Assembly (NCBI GenBank): GCA_031255985.1
Contig: JAIRRL010000153.1
Span: forward strand, 1-6,694
Length of the DNA: 6,694 bases
Source of the DNA: Gracilibacteraceae bacterium
Lineage (GTDB): Bacteria; Bacillota; Desulfitobacteriia; Desulfitobacteriales; Syntrophobotulaceae
Reading direction: 5' to 3'
In this document: positions 1 through 6,694 of the stretch, in pieces
Position numbering within the stretch: position 1 is the first letter of the stretch
Layout of the letters: each line of letters opens with the position of its first letter
Made by a program: the position numbers and the translations under genes
Notes under the pieces: generated by a model
Database searches by the model: none
Told to the model about the DNA's origin: nothing
The model's input: only the letters and a program-made list of their open reading frames with translations

Positions 1-1803
1 GTTGTGCATATACTTTCGTACAGGGCGGTTCATCTGACCTTTGCTTTGGGCCTGGGGTTTTTGCTGTTCCCGCCGGCCAAGAAGCTGAAAGCGAGTAAAG
101 CGGCCTTCGCCGTGGATCTCGGCTTCGTTGTTTTGGCCCTGGGACTCGGTTATTATGTGTGCAGCAGCGCCGCTCAATTTGCCAATCGGGCGGGCGTGCC
201 AAACATGTGGGACAATATCTTCGGCGGCGTCGCGGTCTTGCTGATACTGGAACTGACCCGGCGAACCGTAGGCAAGGCAATGGCGATAGTCGGTCTGGTC
301 TTCCTGGTCTACGCGCTGTTAGGCAATCATTTGCCGGCGGTACTCGCGCATCCGGGCGTCAATATCAAAATGCTGACCAGCGGCCTGCTCATATCACTTG
401 AGGGCATTTTTGGCGTGGCGATCGGCGTGTCCGCGAATCTGCTTTTGATTTTTATCGTGGCGGCCGAGTTTCTGGTCGGCACCGGGACGGGCCAGTTCAT
501 CATGGATCTGTCCAGTTCCCTGATCGGCTGGGCGCGCGGCGGGCCGGCCAAAATAGCGGTCGTCAGCAGCGGACTCTTCGGCAGCATTTCCGGCAGCGCG
601 GTGGCCAATGTGCTGAGTACGGGCGCGATCACCATTCCCATGATGAAAAAATTAGGCTACAAGCCGCATTTTGCGGGCGCGGTTGAAGCGGCGGCGTCTA
701 CCGGCGGCCAGATCATGCCGCCGGTAATGGGGGCGGCGGCCTTCATCATGGCGGAAGTGCTGGGCGTACCCTATGTCAGCATCTGCGTTTCCGCTCTCCT
801 GCCCGCCATCCTGTATTATTTGGCCCTGCTGATCATGGTGGACTTGGAGGCGGCCAGAACCAATTTGACAGGAATTCCCAGGAAAGACCTGGTTCCCGTC
901 GGTCTCACTCTGAAAAAAGGCTGGTTTCACAGCGTACCTTTGATCCTGCTGATCTACCTGATCATGTCGGGACATTCCCCGCAAAACGCGGGCGTCATCA
1001 CCATTGCGGCCTGTCTGATCATCAATCTTCTGAATTGGAAACATCGCCTGCCGCTCAAACAGTATTTTGAAATGCTCAAAGAAGGCAGCCTGAAATGTAT
1101 TATGATCGCCATGGCCTGCGCGACGGCGGGAATTATCATGGGCTGTCTGAATCTCAGCGGACTCGGCCCCTCATTTTCCAGCAAGCTGGTATCTCTGGCT
1201 TTTGGCAACCAGCTGCTCCTGCTGCTTTTGACGATGATTGCCTCGATCATTCTCGGCATGGCCCTGCCGACGATTATCTGCTATATGATTCTGGCGGTTC
1301 TCATCGCCCCCGCGTTGATAAGCATGGGGGTGGAGCCGGTAGCCGCCCATTTCTTCGTCCTGTATTTCGGCGTCGTCAGCTTTGTCACACCCCCTGTCGC
1401 CTTGGCGGCCTACGCCGGAGCCGGCCTGGCGAACGCCGACGCCATGAAGACCGGCTTTACCGCCTCCCGCCTCGCCACCTGTATGTTTATCCTGCCGTTC
1501 ATGTTTGTCTACAATCCGGAACTCCTGTTGATTCACGGGCTTCATCTCAATGTGATTCCGATCGTCGTATCCTCCATCCTTGGCGCCGCCGCCGTCAGCA
1601 TGGCCGTCCAGGGTTATATTTTCCGCCCGGTTCAGGCCGTACTGCGCGTATTTCTTTTTCTCGCCGGCATCAGTCTCATTTACCCCGGGACAATCAGCGA
1701 CGTCATCGGCTTCACCGTTTTCGCGCTGATTCTCTTTTTCAACTATAAAGCAAAGCGGGGAGGGATGCCTTTGCGCCGCACGGACTCAGCGCCGCCGGAT
1801 TGA
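1..1803 (+). CDS. Fused TRAP transporter permease (DctQ-DctM type, TAXI-associated), 5' partial
   Basis: This is the membrane part of a tripartite ATP-independent periplasmic transporter, which uses a cation gradient to import an organic anion delivered by a receptor. Counting from the GTG at position 4 there are 599 residues. Residues about 9-115 form the small DctQ-like membrane unit, and the rest is the large DctM-like unit, nearly all hydrophobic segments. Family motifs are clear: GSISGSAVANV (193-203), EAAASTGGQIMPPVMGAAAF (228-247), GMALPTIICYMI (418-429) and a VTPPVALAAYAGAG stretch (461-474). The reading frame stays open through base 1, the GTG has no room for a ribosome site, and fused TRAP permeases usually have more N-terminal sequence. 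The true start is therefore probably upstream of the window. The gene lies 77 bases before its likely receptor. The family call is very secure; the substrate is unknown. Confidence 0.95.
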   Translation, partial: VVHILSYRAVHLTFALGLGFLLFPPAKKLKASKAAFAVDLGFVVLALGLGYYVCSSAAQFANRAGVPNMWDNIFGGVAVLLILELTRRTVGKAMAIVGLVFLVYALLGNHLPAVLAHPGVNIKMLTSGLLISLEGIFGVAIGVSANLLLIFIVAAEFLVGTGTGQFIMDLSSSLIGWARGGPAKIAVVSSGLFGSISGSAVANVLSTGAITIPMMKKLGYKPHFAGAVEAAASTGGQIMPPVMGAAAFIMAEVLGVPYVSICVSALLPAILYYLALLIMVDLEAARTNLTGIPRKDLVPVGLTLKKGWFHSVPLILLIYLIMSGHSPQNAGVITIAACLIINLLNWKHRLPLKQYFEMLKEGSLKCIMIAMACATAGIIMGCLNLSGLGPSFSSKLVSLAFGNQLLLLLLTMIASIILGMALPTIICYMILAVLIAPALISMGVEPVAAHFFVLYFGVVSFVTPPVALAAYAGAGLANADAMKTGFTASRLATCMFILPFMFVYNPELLLIHGLHLNVIPIVVSSILGAAAVSMAVQGYIFRPVQAVLRVFLFLAGISLIYPGTISDVIGFTVFALILFFNYKAKRGGMPLRRTDSAPPD

Positions 1804-1810
1804 ATGACGC

Positions 1811-1831
1811 CAAAAAGATACCGCCTTTTTG
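1811..1831 (+). other. Weak hairpin between permease and receptor genes
   Basis: CAAAAAG (1811-1817) and CTTTTTG (1825-1831) are perfect 7-base inverted copies around a 7-base loop. The stem is mostly A-T and so weak. A run of seven T lies at 1855-1861, too far away to make this a standard terminator. It could slightly affect readthrough or mRNA stability between the two genes, or be chance. Confidence 0.25.
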
Positions 1832-1863
1832 CCTCGTCCCACCGGAGCCTATTATTTTTTTAC

Positions 1864-1870
1864 AAGGAGG
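1864..1870 (+). promoter_or_regulatory. Strong ribosome binding site for the TAXI receptor
   Basis: AAGGAGG, a near-perfect Shine-Dalgarno sequence, lies 10 bases before the ATG at 1881. It fixes the receptor start there rather than at the in-frame TTG at 1800, which overlaps the permease stop codon and would put non-signal-peptide sequence in front of the lipoprotein signal. Confidence 0.9.
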
Positions 1871-1880
1871 AAGACTGACA

Positions 1881-2909
1881 ATGCGAAAATTCACGAAAAC
1901 CGCTTCCGTCGCTTTTATGATTCTCGGGGTGCTGGCCATACTGATAAGCGGCTGCGCCGCCCCGGCCAGCCCGCCCGCCGGTTCCCCGCCGGATCAAAGT
2001 CCGGCCGCCGATCCGGCCCAAGCCGCGCAATTGCGCATCATGTCCACATCCGGAACGGACAAATACTTCCTGACCACCGGCATCTGCGCCATCAGCGACG
2101 AATCGGCTCTGCCGGTCAAGGTGTCGCACCAGACGGTGTCCGGCGATTTAGAGGCGGCCAGACGCCTGCGGGCGGGCGACGCGGATATCGGCATGATCAA
2201 TGTATATGTGGCCTGCATGTCGCAAGCGGGAACATATGTTTTTGAGGAAGAAGGTTCCTGGCCGGATATTCGCGGCATGTTCGCCGGTCCCGCCAACACC
2301 ATGGGTCAATTCATTGTCAGAGCGGATTCAGACGTCAAGACCTTCGACGATGTGAAAAACAAATGCAAGATCGCCACTCTGATGGGGCTGTCCCAGCTCT
2401 ACACCCGCACAATACTCGAATCATACGGCAAAGTCGAAAACACCGATTATGTTCTCATTGCTTCCAGTTACACGGACATGGTTGATCAAATCAAGGACAA
2501 AACCGTTGACATGATTCAGTTCTGGTCAAGCGCTCCTTCGACTCACGGTCAGAATATCGAAGCGGACGTACCCCTGCGCTTGCTGCCGGTAAACGATGAG
2601 ACGATAGAAGTTATCAAAGAAAAAATCGACCCGTCCGTCTACGCGACAATCGTCGCCGCCGGCACTTACCGGGGAACCACCGAAGACGTAGCCACCCCCG
2701 CGACGCCGACGATTTTTGTCTGCCGGAGCGACCTGAGCGACGAGGCGGCCTACAATTTTACCAAACTCACGCTGGAAAACCTTGAGGCGCTGATCGCCAT
2801 CCATCCTCTGGCCGCCGAAATCAGGCCGGAGAACCAGGTGCGGGATCTGCCGTTCCCCTTGCATCCCGGAGCGGAGAGATATCTGCAAGAAAACGGCTAT
2901 CTGGACTAG
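1881..2909 (+). CDS. TAXI-family TRAP transporter solute receptor, lipoprotein
   Basis: This is the extracytoplasmic substrate-binding subunit for the TRAP permease encoded just upstream. It has 342 residues, normal for the family. The N-terminus is a lipoprotein signal: basic MRK, a hydrophobic core, and lipobox ISGC with the acylated Cys at 25, so the protein should be membrane-anchored outside the cytoplasm. A Pro/Ala-rich tether follows (about 26-50). The TAXI fold starts near residue 51. LRAGDADIGMINVYVA (96-111) is the typical 'RAGEADLG' region, RADSDVKTFDDVKNK (147-161) the typical 'RADSGIKSLADLKGK' region, and LHPGAERYLQENG (327-339) the usual C-terminal signature. The glycine-rich first loop usual in the family (GTGGTGGTYYP-like) is reduced to STSGTDKYF (55-63). 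Order is permease then receptor, the reverse of many TAXI loci. The family is secure; the ligand (perhaps a carboxylate or other organic anion) is not known. Confidence 0.94.
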   Translation: MRKFTKTASVAFMILGVLAILISGCAAPASPPAGSPPDQSPAADPAQAAQLRIMSTSGTDKYFLTTGICAISDESALPVKVSHQTVSGDLEAARRLRAGDADIGMINVYVACMSQAGTYVFEEEGSWPDIRGMFAGPANTMGQFIVRADSDVKTFDDVKNKCKIATLMGLSQLYTRTILESYGKVENTDYVLIASSYTDMVDQIKDKTVDMIQFWSSAPSTHGQNIEADVPLRLLPVNDETIEVIKEKIDPSVYATIVAAGTYRGTTEDVATPATPTIFVCRSDLSDEAAYNFTKLTLENLEALIAIHPLAAEIRPENQVRDLPFPLHPGAERYLQENGYLD

Positions 2910-2967
2910 AGCGGCGGACAGGCGTCTCAGGGAAGCCTTTTGAAGGAAACAAACGAAATTCACAGTC

Positions 2968-2973
2968 AGGAGG
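2968..2973 (+). promoter_or_regulatory. Ribosome binding site for the DASS-type transporter
   Basis: AGGAGG ends 5 bases before the ATG at 2979. It supports that start over the in-frame TTG at 2940, which has no comparable site upstream. Confidence 0.85.
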
Positions 2974-2978
2974 GAAGT

Positions 2979-4448
2979 ATGTCAGAACTGACAAGCGGGA
3001 ACGGCGAAAACAAGCGGAAAACGACAAGGTTTTATACCATAGTCGCCGTCACCATGGCGCTCATGTGCTTATTTGGTTTTCTGCCGCCGTTCGGCCAGAT
3101 AACGCCTGATGGGATGAAGGTTCTCGGTGTGTTCATCGGCTGCATTTTTGCCTGGTCAATGGGCGAACTGCTGTGGCCGAGCATCCTGGCTCTGGTGATT
3201 TTAGCTCTCCAGGGATCCGGCACCGTGGCCGGCAACTACGCCACGGCTTTCGGCAACCAGATGTCGGCGCTGATCATTGCCAGTCTCGTCATCTGCTTCG
3301 CCATTGAACGCTGCGGACTGCTGACGGAAATCGCGAAATGGGTAATTACCAGAAAATTCGCGCAAAGAAACCTGTGGAACCTGGCGCTGGCCTTTTTCAT
3401 TACCGCCGCCGTTGGCGGGGCGCTGATGTCAAACAGTCTGCCGCCCACCATCATACTTTGGGCTTTATTCTACGAAACGGCAAGACATCTCGGTCTCAAA
3501 CCCTATGAACGCTTCACCTCCATTGTGCTGATCGGCATTGTGGTCATCGGCTACTCAGGCTCGACCATTATGCCCTACTCAATGATGGGCGCATTGAGCA
3601 TCAGTTTGTCCAAAACGATGGATCCGGCTTTTATGATCAACAATCTCTATTATATCGGCGTCAACCTTGCCTTGAATATCGTATTTATACCGATGGCGTA
3701 TTTGTTCCTGAGATTCGTTCTCCGTCCGAGCGTCAACGTGGAGATGATTCAGCGGGAACCGCACCGGATCGTCTTCACCAAGAGAATGAAATGGGTCGCT
3801 CTCTATCTGATTCTTTTGATCGTGGTGATGGTCGTACCCAATCTCTTGCCGGCGGGGAATAGCATCAATACGTTTTTTGCCGTCAAACTCGGCAATATAG
3901 GCGTTCTGATCACGCTGCCCGTTCTGATGATGCTCACCCGAACCGAAGGCGAGAGTATCGTCGATATCGGCGAGGCGCTCAGCAAAGGCATCCCCTGGGG
4001 CCTGGTGCTGCTCGTCAGCGCGGCCATGACTGTCGGCGGCGCTATCACGGCGGAAGCAACAGGGATTATGCCCACCATTGTCGCCGGTCTGTCCCCTATA
4101 TTGGCCGGGAAATCCGCCGCCATGGTCGTCATCATCTTCTGCATCGTGGGTCTGGTGGTGACGAACGCCGTCAACGATCTGGTGACGATCACAGTATTGC
4201 TGCCCATTGCTTATAATTTCGTTGTGGAAGCGGGCGGAAATCCCATTTTCCTGACCGCCATGATGGCGCCCGCCTGCGTACAGGGGTGCTTCCTGCCATC
4301 CGGCTCCGTACTCGGCGCTTTGATGCACGGCAACGGCGAGTGGCTCAAATCAAAGGACGTCTATAAATACGTTTTCCTGTTGGAAGCGGTGCTGGCCGTC
4401 GCCTTTACAATATTTAACATTATCTATACCAACGTAACGCATTATTGA
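2979..4448 (+). CDS. SLC13/DASS-type anion transporter (permease)
   Basis: This is a 489-residue polytopic membrane protein with a charged cytoplasmic N-terminus (about 1-17) and many hydrophobic segments in two halves, split by a polar stretch near 250-270. It resembles SLC13/DASS permeases, cation-coupled carriers or exchangers of di- and tricarboxylates, sulfate or related anions. In that family each half carries a Ser-Asn-Thr motif that binds cation and substrate. Here the likely equivalents are SNS (151-153, followed by LPPT) and TNA (395-397, followed by VND), so both keep the Asn but differ around it. The GYSGSTIMPYS (191-201) and CFLPSGSVLGALMHG (437-451) stretches sit where the family has its paired glycine/proline loops. 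The gene is 69 bases after the TAXI receptor and 39 before the hydrolase, on the same strand, so it is probably co-transcribed. Substrate and direction are unknown. CitMHS or other ion-transporter superfamily members are the alternatives. Confidence 0.83.
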   Translation: MSELTSGNGENKRKTTRFYTIVAVTMALMCLFGFLPPFGQITPDGMKVLGVFIGCIFAWSMGELLWPSILALVILALQGSGTVAGNYATAFGNQMSALIIASLVICFAIERCGLLTEIAKWVITRKFAQRNLWNLALAFFITAAVGGALMSNSLPPTIILWALFYETARHLGLKPYERFTSIVLIGIVVIGYSGSTIMPYSMMGALSISLSKTMDPAFMINNLYYIGVNLALNIVFIPMAYLFLRFVLRPSVNVEMIQREPHRIVFTKRMKWVALYLILLIVVMVVPNLLPAGNSINTFFAVKLGNIGVLITLPVLMMLTRTEGESIVDIGEALSKGIPWGLVLLVSAAMTVGGAITAEATGIMPTIVAGLSPILAGKSAAMVVIIFCIVGLVVTNAVNDLVTITVLLPIAYNFVVEAGGNPIFLTAMMAPACVQGCFLPSGSVLGALMHGNGEWLKSKDVYKYVFLLEAVLAVAFTIFNIIYTNVTHY

Positions 4449-4450
4449 GC

Positions 4451-4466
4451 AGCCGGATGCGCGGCT
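4451..4466 (+). other. Small intercistronic hairpin before the hydrolase gene
   Basis: AGCCG (4451-4455) and CGGCT (4462-4466) can pair around a 6-base loop, starting 3 bases after the transporter stop and ending 5 bases before the next ribosome site. It is too short and lacks a T run to be a terminator. It may only tune translation or mRNA stability, or be chance. Confidence 0.25.
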
Positions 4467-4471
4467 AAGTG

Positions 4472-4477
4472 AAAGGA
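4472..4477 (+). promoter_or_regulatory. Ribosome binding site for the hydrolase
   Basis: AAAGGA lies 10 bases before the ATG at 4488. A TGA at 4470-4472, in the hydrolase frame, blocks any start further upstream, and no other ATG, GTG or TTG lies in frame between that stop and 4488. Confidence 0.65.
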
Positions 4478-4487
4478 TGATTGCGCG

Positions 4488-6533
4488 ATGAAAAGGAAGG
4501 CTTTGACAGAAAAAATAATCGTCGTGGGGGTAGACGGCTTTGAGCCAAGGCTGGCGAAAAAGTTTCTGACCCAAGGCAAAATGCCGTATCTGCAGCAGTT
4601 TATTGACCGGGGGGCCTGCCGTGACGATCTGGTCTTGCTGGGCGGCGTGCCGACGGTAACCCCCTCGCTCTGGACGACGCTGTCCACCGGCGCTTATCCG
4701 GGAACGCACGGAATCACGTGCTTTTTCGGACACAATCACGGCCACTTGGACAGCGTGGTCTACAACCTGGATTCCAGGCGCTGCAAAGCCGAACCGCTGT
4801 GGAATATTTTTGCGGAGGAGGCCGGGCGCAAAACCCTCGTCTGGCACTGGCCGGGCAGTTCGTGGCCGCCGACCTCGGAAAGCCCCAATTTGCATGTAGT
4901 TGACGGCACTCAGCCTCAGACCGTCAACACCGGCGTCGCCAGGGTGGATATTTCCAAAATCGTGATCGCCGCGGACAACTATGACAAACTGGAGTTTATG
5001 CCGAACACATCCACCATTTCGCCGGGCGCGGGCTGTATCATCGAAGACGTGGACAATCTCTTAGAAGACGACGGCGAAGTCTCTTATTTGCGGGCCGCGA
5101 TCACCAGCGGCTCCAAAATCATAAAAAACATCATCACTTGCGAAGAAGAAAACGAAATCAATGTGCTGGCCAAAATGATCGCCGACACAGTCAAGTCGCC
5201 GCTGAAAGACGCCGCCGGCTGGGCGGACGCGCCGGCCGGCGCCAAAGAATTCACCATTGTTCTGGGCGGCAATACCGAACGAAGGTACGCGCTGCTGTCG
5301 CCAAACGCGGAAGGCGTCTATGACGAGGTGGCGGTCTACAAATCGAAGCGGGATCCTCGCCCGCTTGTAACGATCAAGGGAGAATCATCCGCCTTCGATG
5401 TGGCCGATACTATCACCAACGATCAGGGCGAAAAAATCTTGTGCAACCGAAATTACCATGTCCTGACGCTTAAACCCGACGGCTCGCAGGTCATGATGCT
5501 GATCGGCCTGGCCCTGGATATAAACTGCGCCGATCTGTTTCATCCCAGGGCGCTGCACAAAGAGGTGATCGACCAGGCCGGTTATATCCCCGCCAGACCC
5601 GTGGTCAACGGCGCCAACGAAGCGCTTGTGGACAAAGTATTCATCCCAACCTGGGATCATTACAGCCAATGGCAGGCTGATTGCCTGACTTATTTCATGA
5701 AAAACGGTAAATACGATGTTATTTTCTCCCATTTACACAATGTTGATAACGCCGGCCATCTGTTCTGGCATTTCGCTAAACATCAGGATATGTGGGGCAA
5801 CAATGAAGAACGGTACAAAGAATTCATTGAGAGGATATACATCCAAACCGACAACTATCTGGGCAGATTTTTGCCATTCCTGGCAGAAGGCTGGACAGTC
5901 ATTATTACATCCGACCACGGCCTGAGCTGTCAGGAGTATCATGGCGTGGAGCTGGGCGAGGCCGGCGGTATCACCACTCCGGTCATGGAAGAATTGGGCT
6001 ATGTCACTTTGCTCAAGGACGACGCCGGCAACAAAACCCATGAATTTGACTGGACGCGCACGAAAGCGGTGGCCAGCCGCGGCAATCATATCTATCTGAA
6101 TCTGATAGGCCGGGACGAGCATGGAATCGTCGATCCCAAAGACAAATATGATTTGGAAACCCAGATTATTTCCGATCTGTACCAGTACCGGGACCGTAAA
6201 AGCGGCAAACGGGTTGTGGCCCTGGCTCTGCGCAACAAAGACGCTGTTCTGCTCGGTTTGAACGGCCCCGAGTGCGGGGATATTGTCTTTTTCAAAGAGG
6301 AAGGTTTCAACGTCATTCACGCCGACTCTCTGTCCACCCAAAACGGGTATGCCGACACGTCGCTCTCGCCGATATTTGTCGCCGCCGGGCCGGGTATCAA
6401 GCAGGGCTTCAAGACTGAGCGCGTCATCCGTCAGGTGGATATAGCGCCGACTATGGCCATGCTGGGCGGCGTTCGTCTCCCCGCCCAATCCGAGGGTTCG
6501 CCCGTGCATCAAATTTTGACCGAGGAAATTTAA
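4488..6533 (+). CDS. Alkaline-phosphatase-superfamily hydrolase (type I phosphodiesterase/phosphohydrolase-like), cytoplasmic
   Basis: This 681-residue enzyme probably hydrolyses a phosphate monoester, phosphodiester or phosphonate at a two-metal (usually zinc) site. The N-terminal core opens with IIVVGVDGFEP, giving metal ligand Asp16. PTVTPSLWTTLSTG gives the likely nucleophile Thr58, and a PGTHGI motif follows (71-76). The second core part supplies the other ligands: Asp420 and His424 (NVDNAGH), Asp476 and His477 (TSDHG), and His534 (RGNH). The C-terminal DIAPTMAMLGG (651-661) is also typical. All expected metal residues are present, so it should be active. A long insertion between the core halves (about 140-400) would form a cap that sets substrate choice. 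There is no signal peptide or membrane segment. The nucleophile is Thr, with no sulfatase CxPxR motif, so it is not a standard sulfatase. It is closest in style to COG3379-like phosphohydrolases/phosphomutases and nucleotide pyrophosphatases. Phosphonoacetate hydrolase shares the site but is much shorter. The substrate is unknown. The gene ends the operon. Confidence 0.88.
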   Translation: MKRKALTEKIIVVGVDGFEPRLAKKFLTQGKMPYLQQFIDRGACRDDLVLLGGVPTVTPSLWTTLSTGAYPGTHGITCFFGHNHGHLDSVVYNLDSRRCKAEPLWNIFAEEAGRKTLVWHWPGSSWPPTSESPNLHVVDGTQPQTVNTGVARVDISKIVIAADNYDKLEFMPNTSTISPGAGCIIEDVDNLLEDDGEVSYLRAAITSGSKIIKNIITCEEENEINVLAKMIADTVKSPLKDAAGWADAPAGAKEFTIVLGGNTERRYALLSPNAEGVYDEVAVYKSKRDPRPLVTIKGESSAFDVADTITNDQGEKILCNRNYHVLTLKPDGSQVMMLIGLALDINCADLFHPRALHKEVIDQAGYIPARPVVNGANEALVDKVFIPTWDHYSQWQADCLTYFMKNGKYDVIFSHLHNVDNAGHLFWHFAKHQDMWGNNEERYKEFIERIYIQTDNYLGRFLPFLAEGWTVIITSDHGLSCQEYHGVELGEAGGITTPVMEELGYVTLLKDDAGNKTHEFDWTRTKAVASRGNHIYLNLIGRDEHGIVDPKDKYDLETQIISDLYQYRDRKSGKRVVALALRNKDAVLLGLNGPECGDIVFFKEEGFNVIHADSLSTQNGYADTSLSPIFVAAGPGIKQGFKTERVIRQVDIAPTMAMLGGVRLPAQSEGSPVHQILTEEI

Positions 6534-6590
6534 ACAGGATCGTCTCGCCCAGCCAATCTCGCAAGCAATCCCATGAAATGAGTTCCACCT

Positions 6591-6644
6591 GAAGCGGGCT
6601 GGCGCCCGCCGCCCCAGTTTTTGGGTGTGGCGTCAGTCCGCTTT
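6591..6644 (+). terminator. Large hairpin after the operon, probable terminator or 3' stabilising structure
   Basis: The arms 6591-6606 and 6629-6644 pair over 16 bases with 13 Watson-Crick and 3 G-U pairs. A small inner stem CCCA/TGGG (6613-6616, 6622-6625) can form in the loop. It starts 58 bases after the hydrolase stop. The sequence after the stem (TTTAGTTAAAATAAG) is only weakly T-rich, so it is not a textbook intrinsic terminator. All three wobbles would be A-C mismatches in RNA from the other strand, so the structure favours + strand transcripts. Confidence 0.6.
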
Positions 6645-6694
6645 AGTTAAAATAAGAAAAATAAACCATAAATTATTTTTTATAATGCTATTAA
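6645..6694. other. AT-rich non-coding tail with a possible -10 element
   Basis: Composition changes abruptly to strongly AT-rich after the hairpin. TATAAT occurs on the + strand at 6681-6686, matching a sigma-70 type -10 box, but there is no recognisable -35 about 17 bases upstream and no extended -10 TG. It might be the promoter region of the next gene beyond the window, but such a match is easily found by chance in AT-rich DNA. Confidence 0.25.

Noticed and set aside
1095..1748. 217-codon + strand frame within the TRAP permease
   Set aside because: It is a frame-shifted copy of the permease region; the motifs GMALPTIICY and VTPPVALAAY are in the main frame, which is uninterrupted.
1800..1880. 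Upstream TTG start for the TAXI receptor, adding 27 residues
   Set aside because: It would bury the lipoprotein signal behind a polar extension and ignores the AAGGAGG placed correctly for the ATG at 1881.
2920..2940. AGGC/GCCT inverted repeat followed by TT, as a terminator between receptor and DASS genes
   Set aside because: Only four pairs with an 11-base loop and a very short T run; too weak to call.
2940..2978. Upstream TTG start for the DASS transporter, adding 13 residues
   Set aside because: The AGGAGG at 2968-2973 fits the ATG at 2979, and the extra residues are not needed by the family.
3579..4328. Long minus-strand open frame (249 codons) inside the DASS transporter gene
   Set aside because: It lies wholly opposite a well-supported membrane protein gene. 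Its translation is rich in His, Asp, Gln and Arg with no recognisable fold, typical of the complement of hydrophobic codons in GC-rich DNA.
5733..6512. Long minus-strand open frame (259 codons) opposite the end of the hydrolase gene
   Set aside because: The + strand frame here carries catalytic motifs (NVDNAGH, TSDHG, RGNH). The minus frame shows no family motif and has no promoter or ribosome site that I can see.
4488..6533. Hydrolase as a sulfatase
   Set aside because: No CxPxR/SxPxR formylglycine motif; the nucleophile position is Thr58 in a VTPS context, typical of phosphodiesterase and phosphohydrolase members.

Overview
The window holds four consecutive genes, all on the + strand. They look like one transport-and-hydrolysis operon that ends in a large hairpin near the right edge. 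The DNA is GC-rich with strong Shine-Dalgarno sites (AAGGAGG, AGGAGG), and the receptor is a lipoprotein with a Pro/Ala-rich tether. This would fit an anaerobic bacterium of the Firmicutes (Negativicutes or Clostridia) or Synergistota type, where TAXI-TRAP transporters are common. That placement is inference, as no phylogenetic marker is present.

Layout: (1) positions 1-1803, a fused 4TM+12TM TRAP transporter permease, very probably missing its first residues at the left edge; (2) 1881-2909, a TAXI-family TRAP solute receptor made as a lipoprotein; (3) 2979-4448, a second, unrelated secondary transporter of the SLC13/DASS type with altered signature motifs; (4) 4488-6533, a large alkaline-phosphatase-superfamily (type I phosphodiesterase-like) hydrolase with a complete two-metal site, a Thr nucleophile and no export signal. 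Intergenic gaps are 77, 69 and 39 bases. After gene 4 there are 161 non-coding bases, with a 16-bp hairpin followed by AT-rich DNA.

Working model (inference): the receptor and TRAP permease, and separately the DASS protein, move organic anions across the membrane. The hydrolase then cleaves a phosphate ester, phosphodiester or phosphonate in the cytoplasm. The substrate cannot be read from the sequence. The DASS protein could be a second importer, or an exporter or exchanger for a product of the hydrolysis.

I found no RNA genes, mobile elements, CRISPR arrays or substantial repeats. Each family is known. The less ordinary points are the combination of genes, the permease-before-receptor order and the altered DASS motifs. 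I see no clear evidence of a wholly new system.
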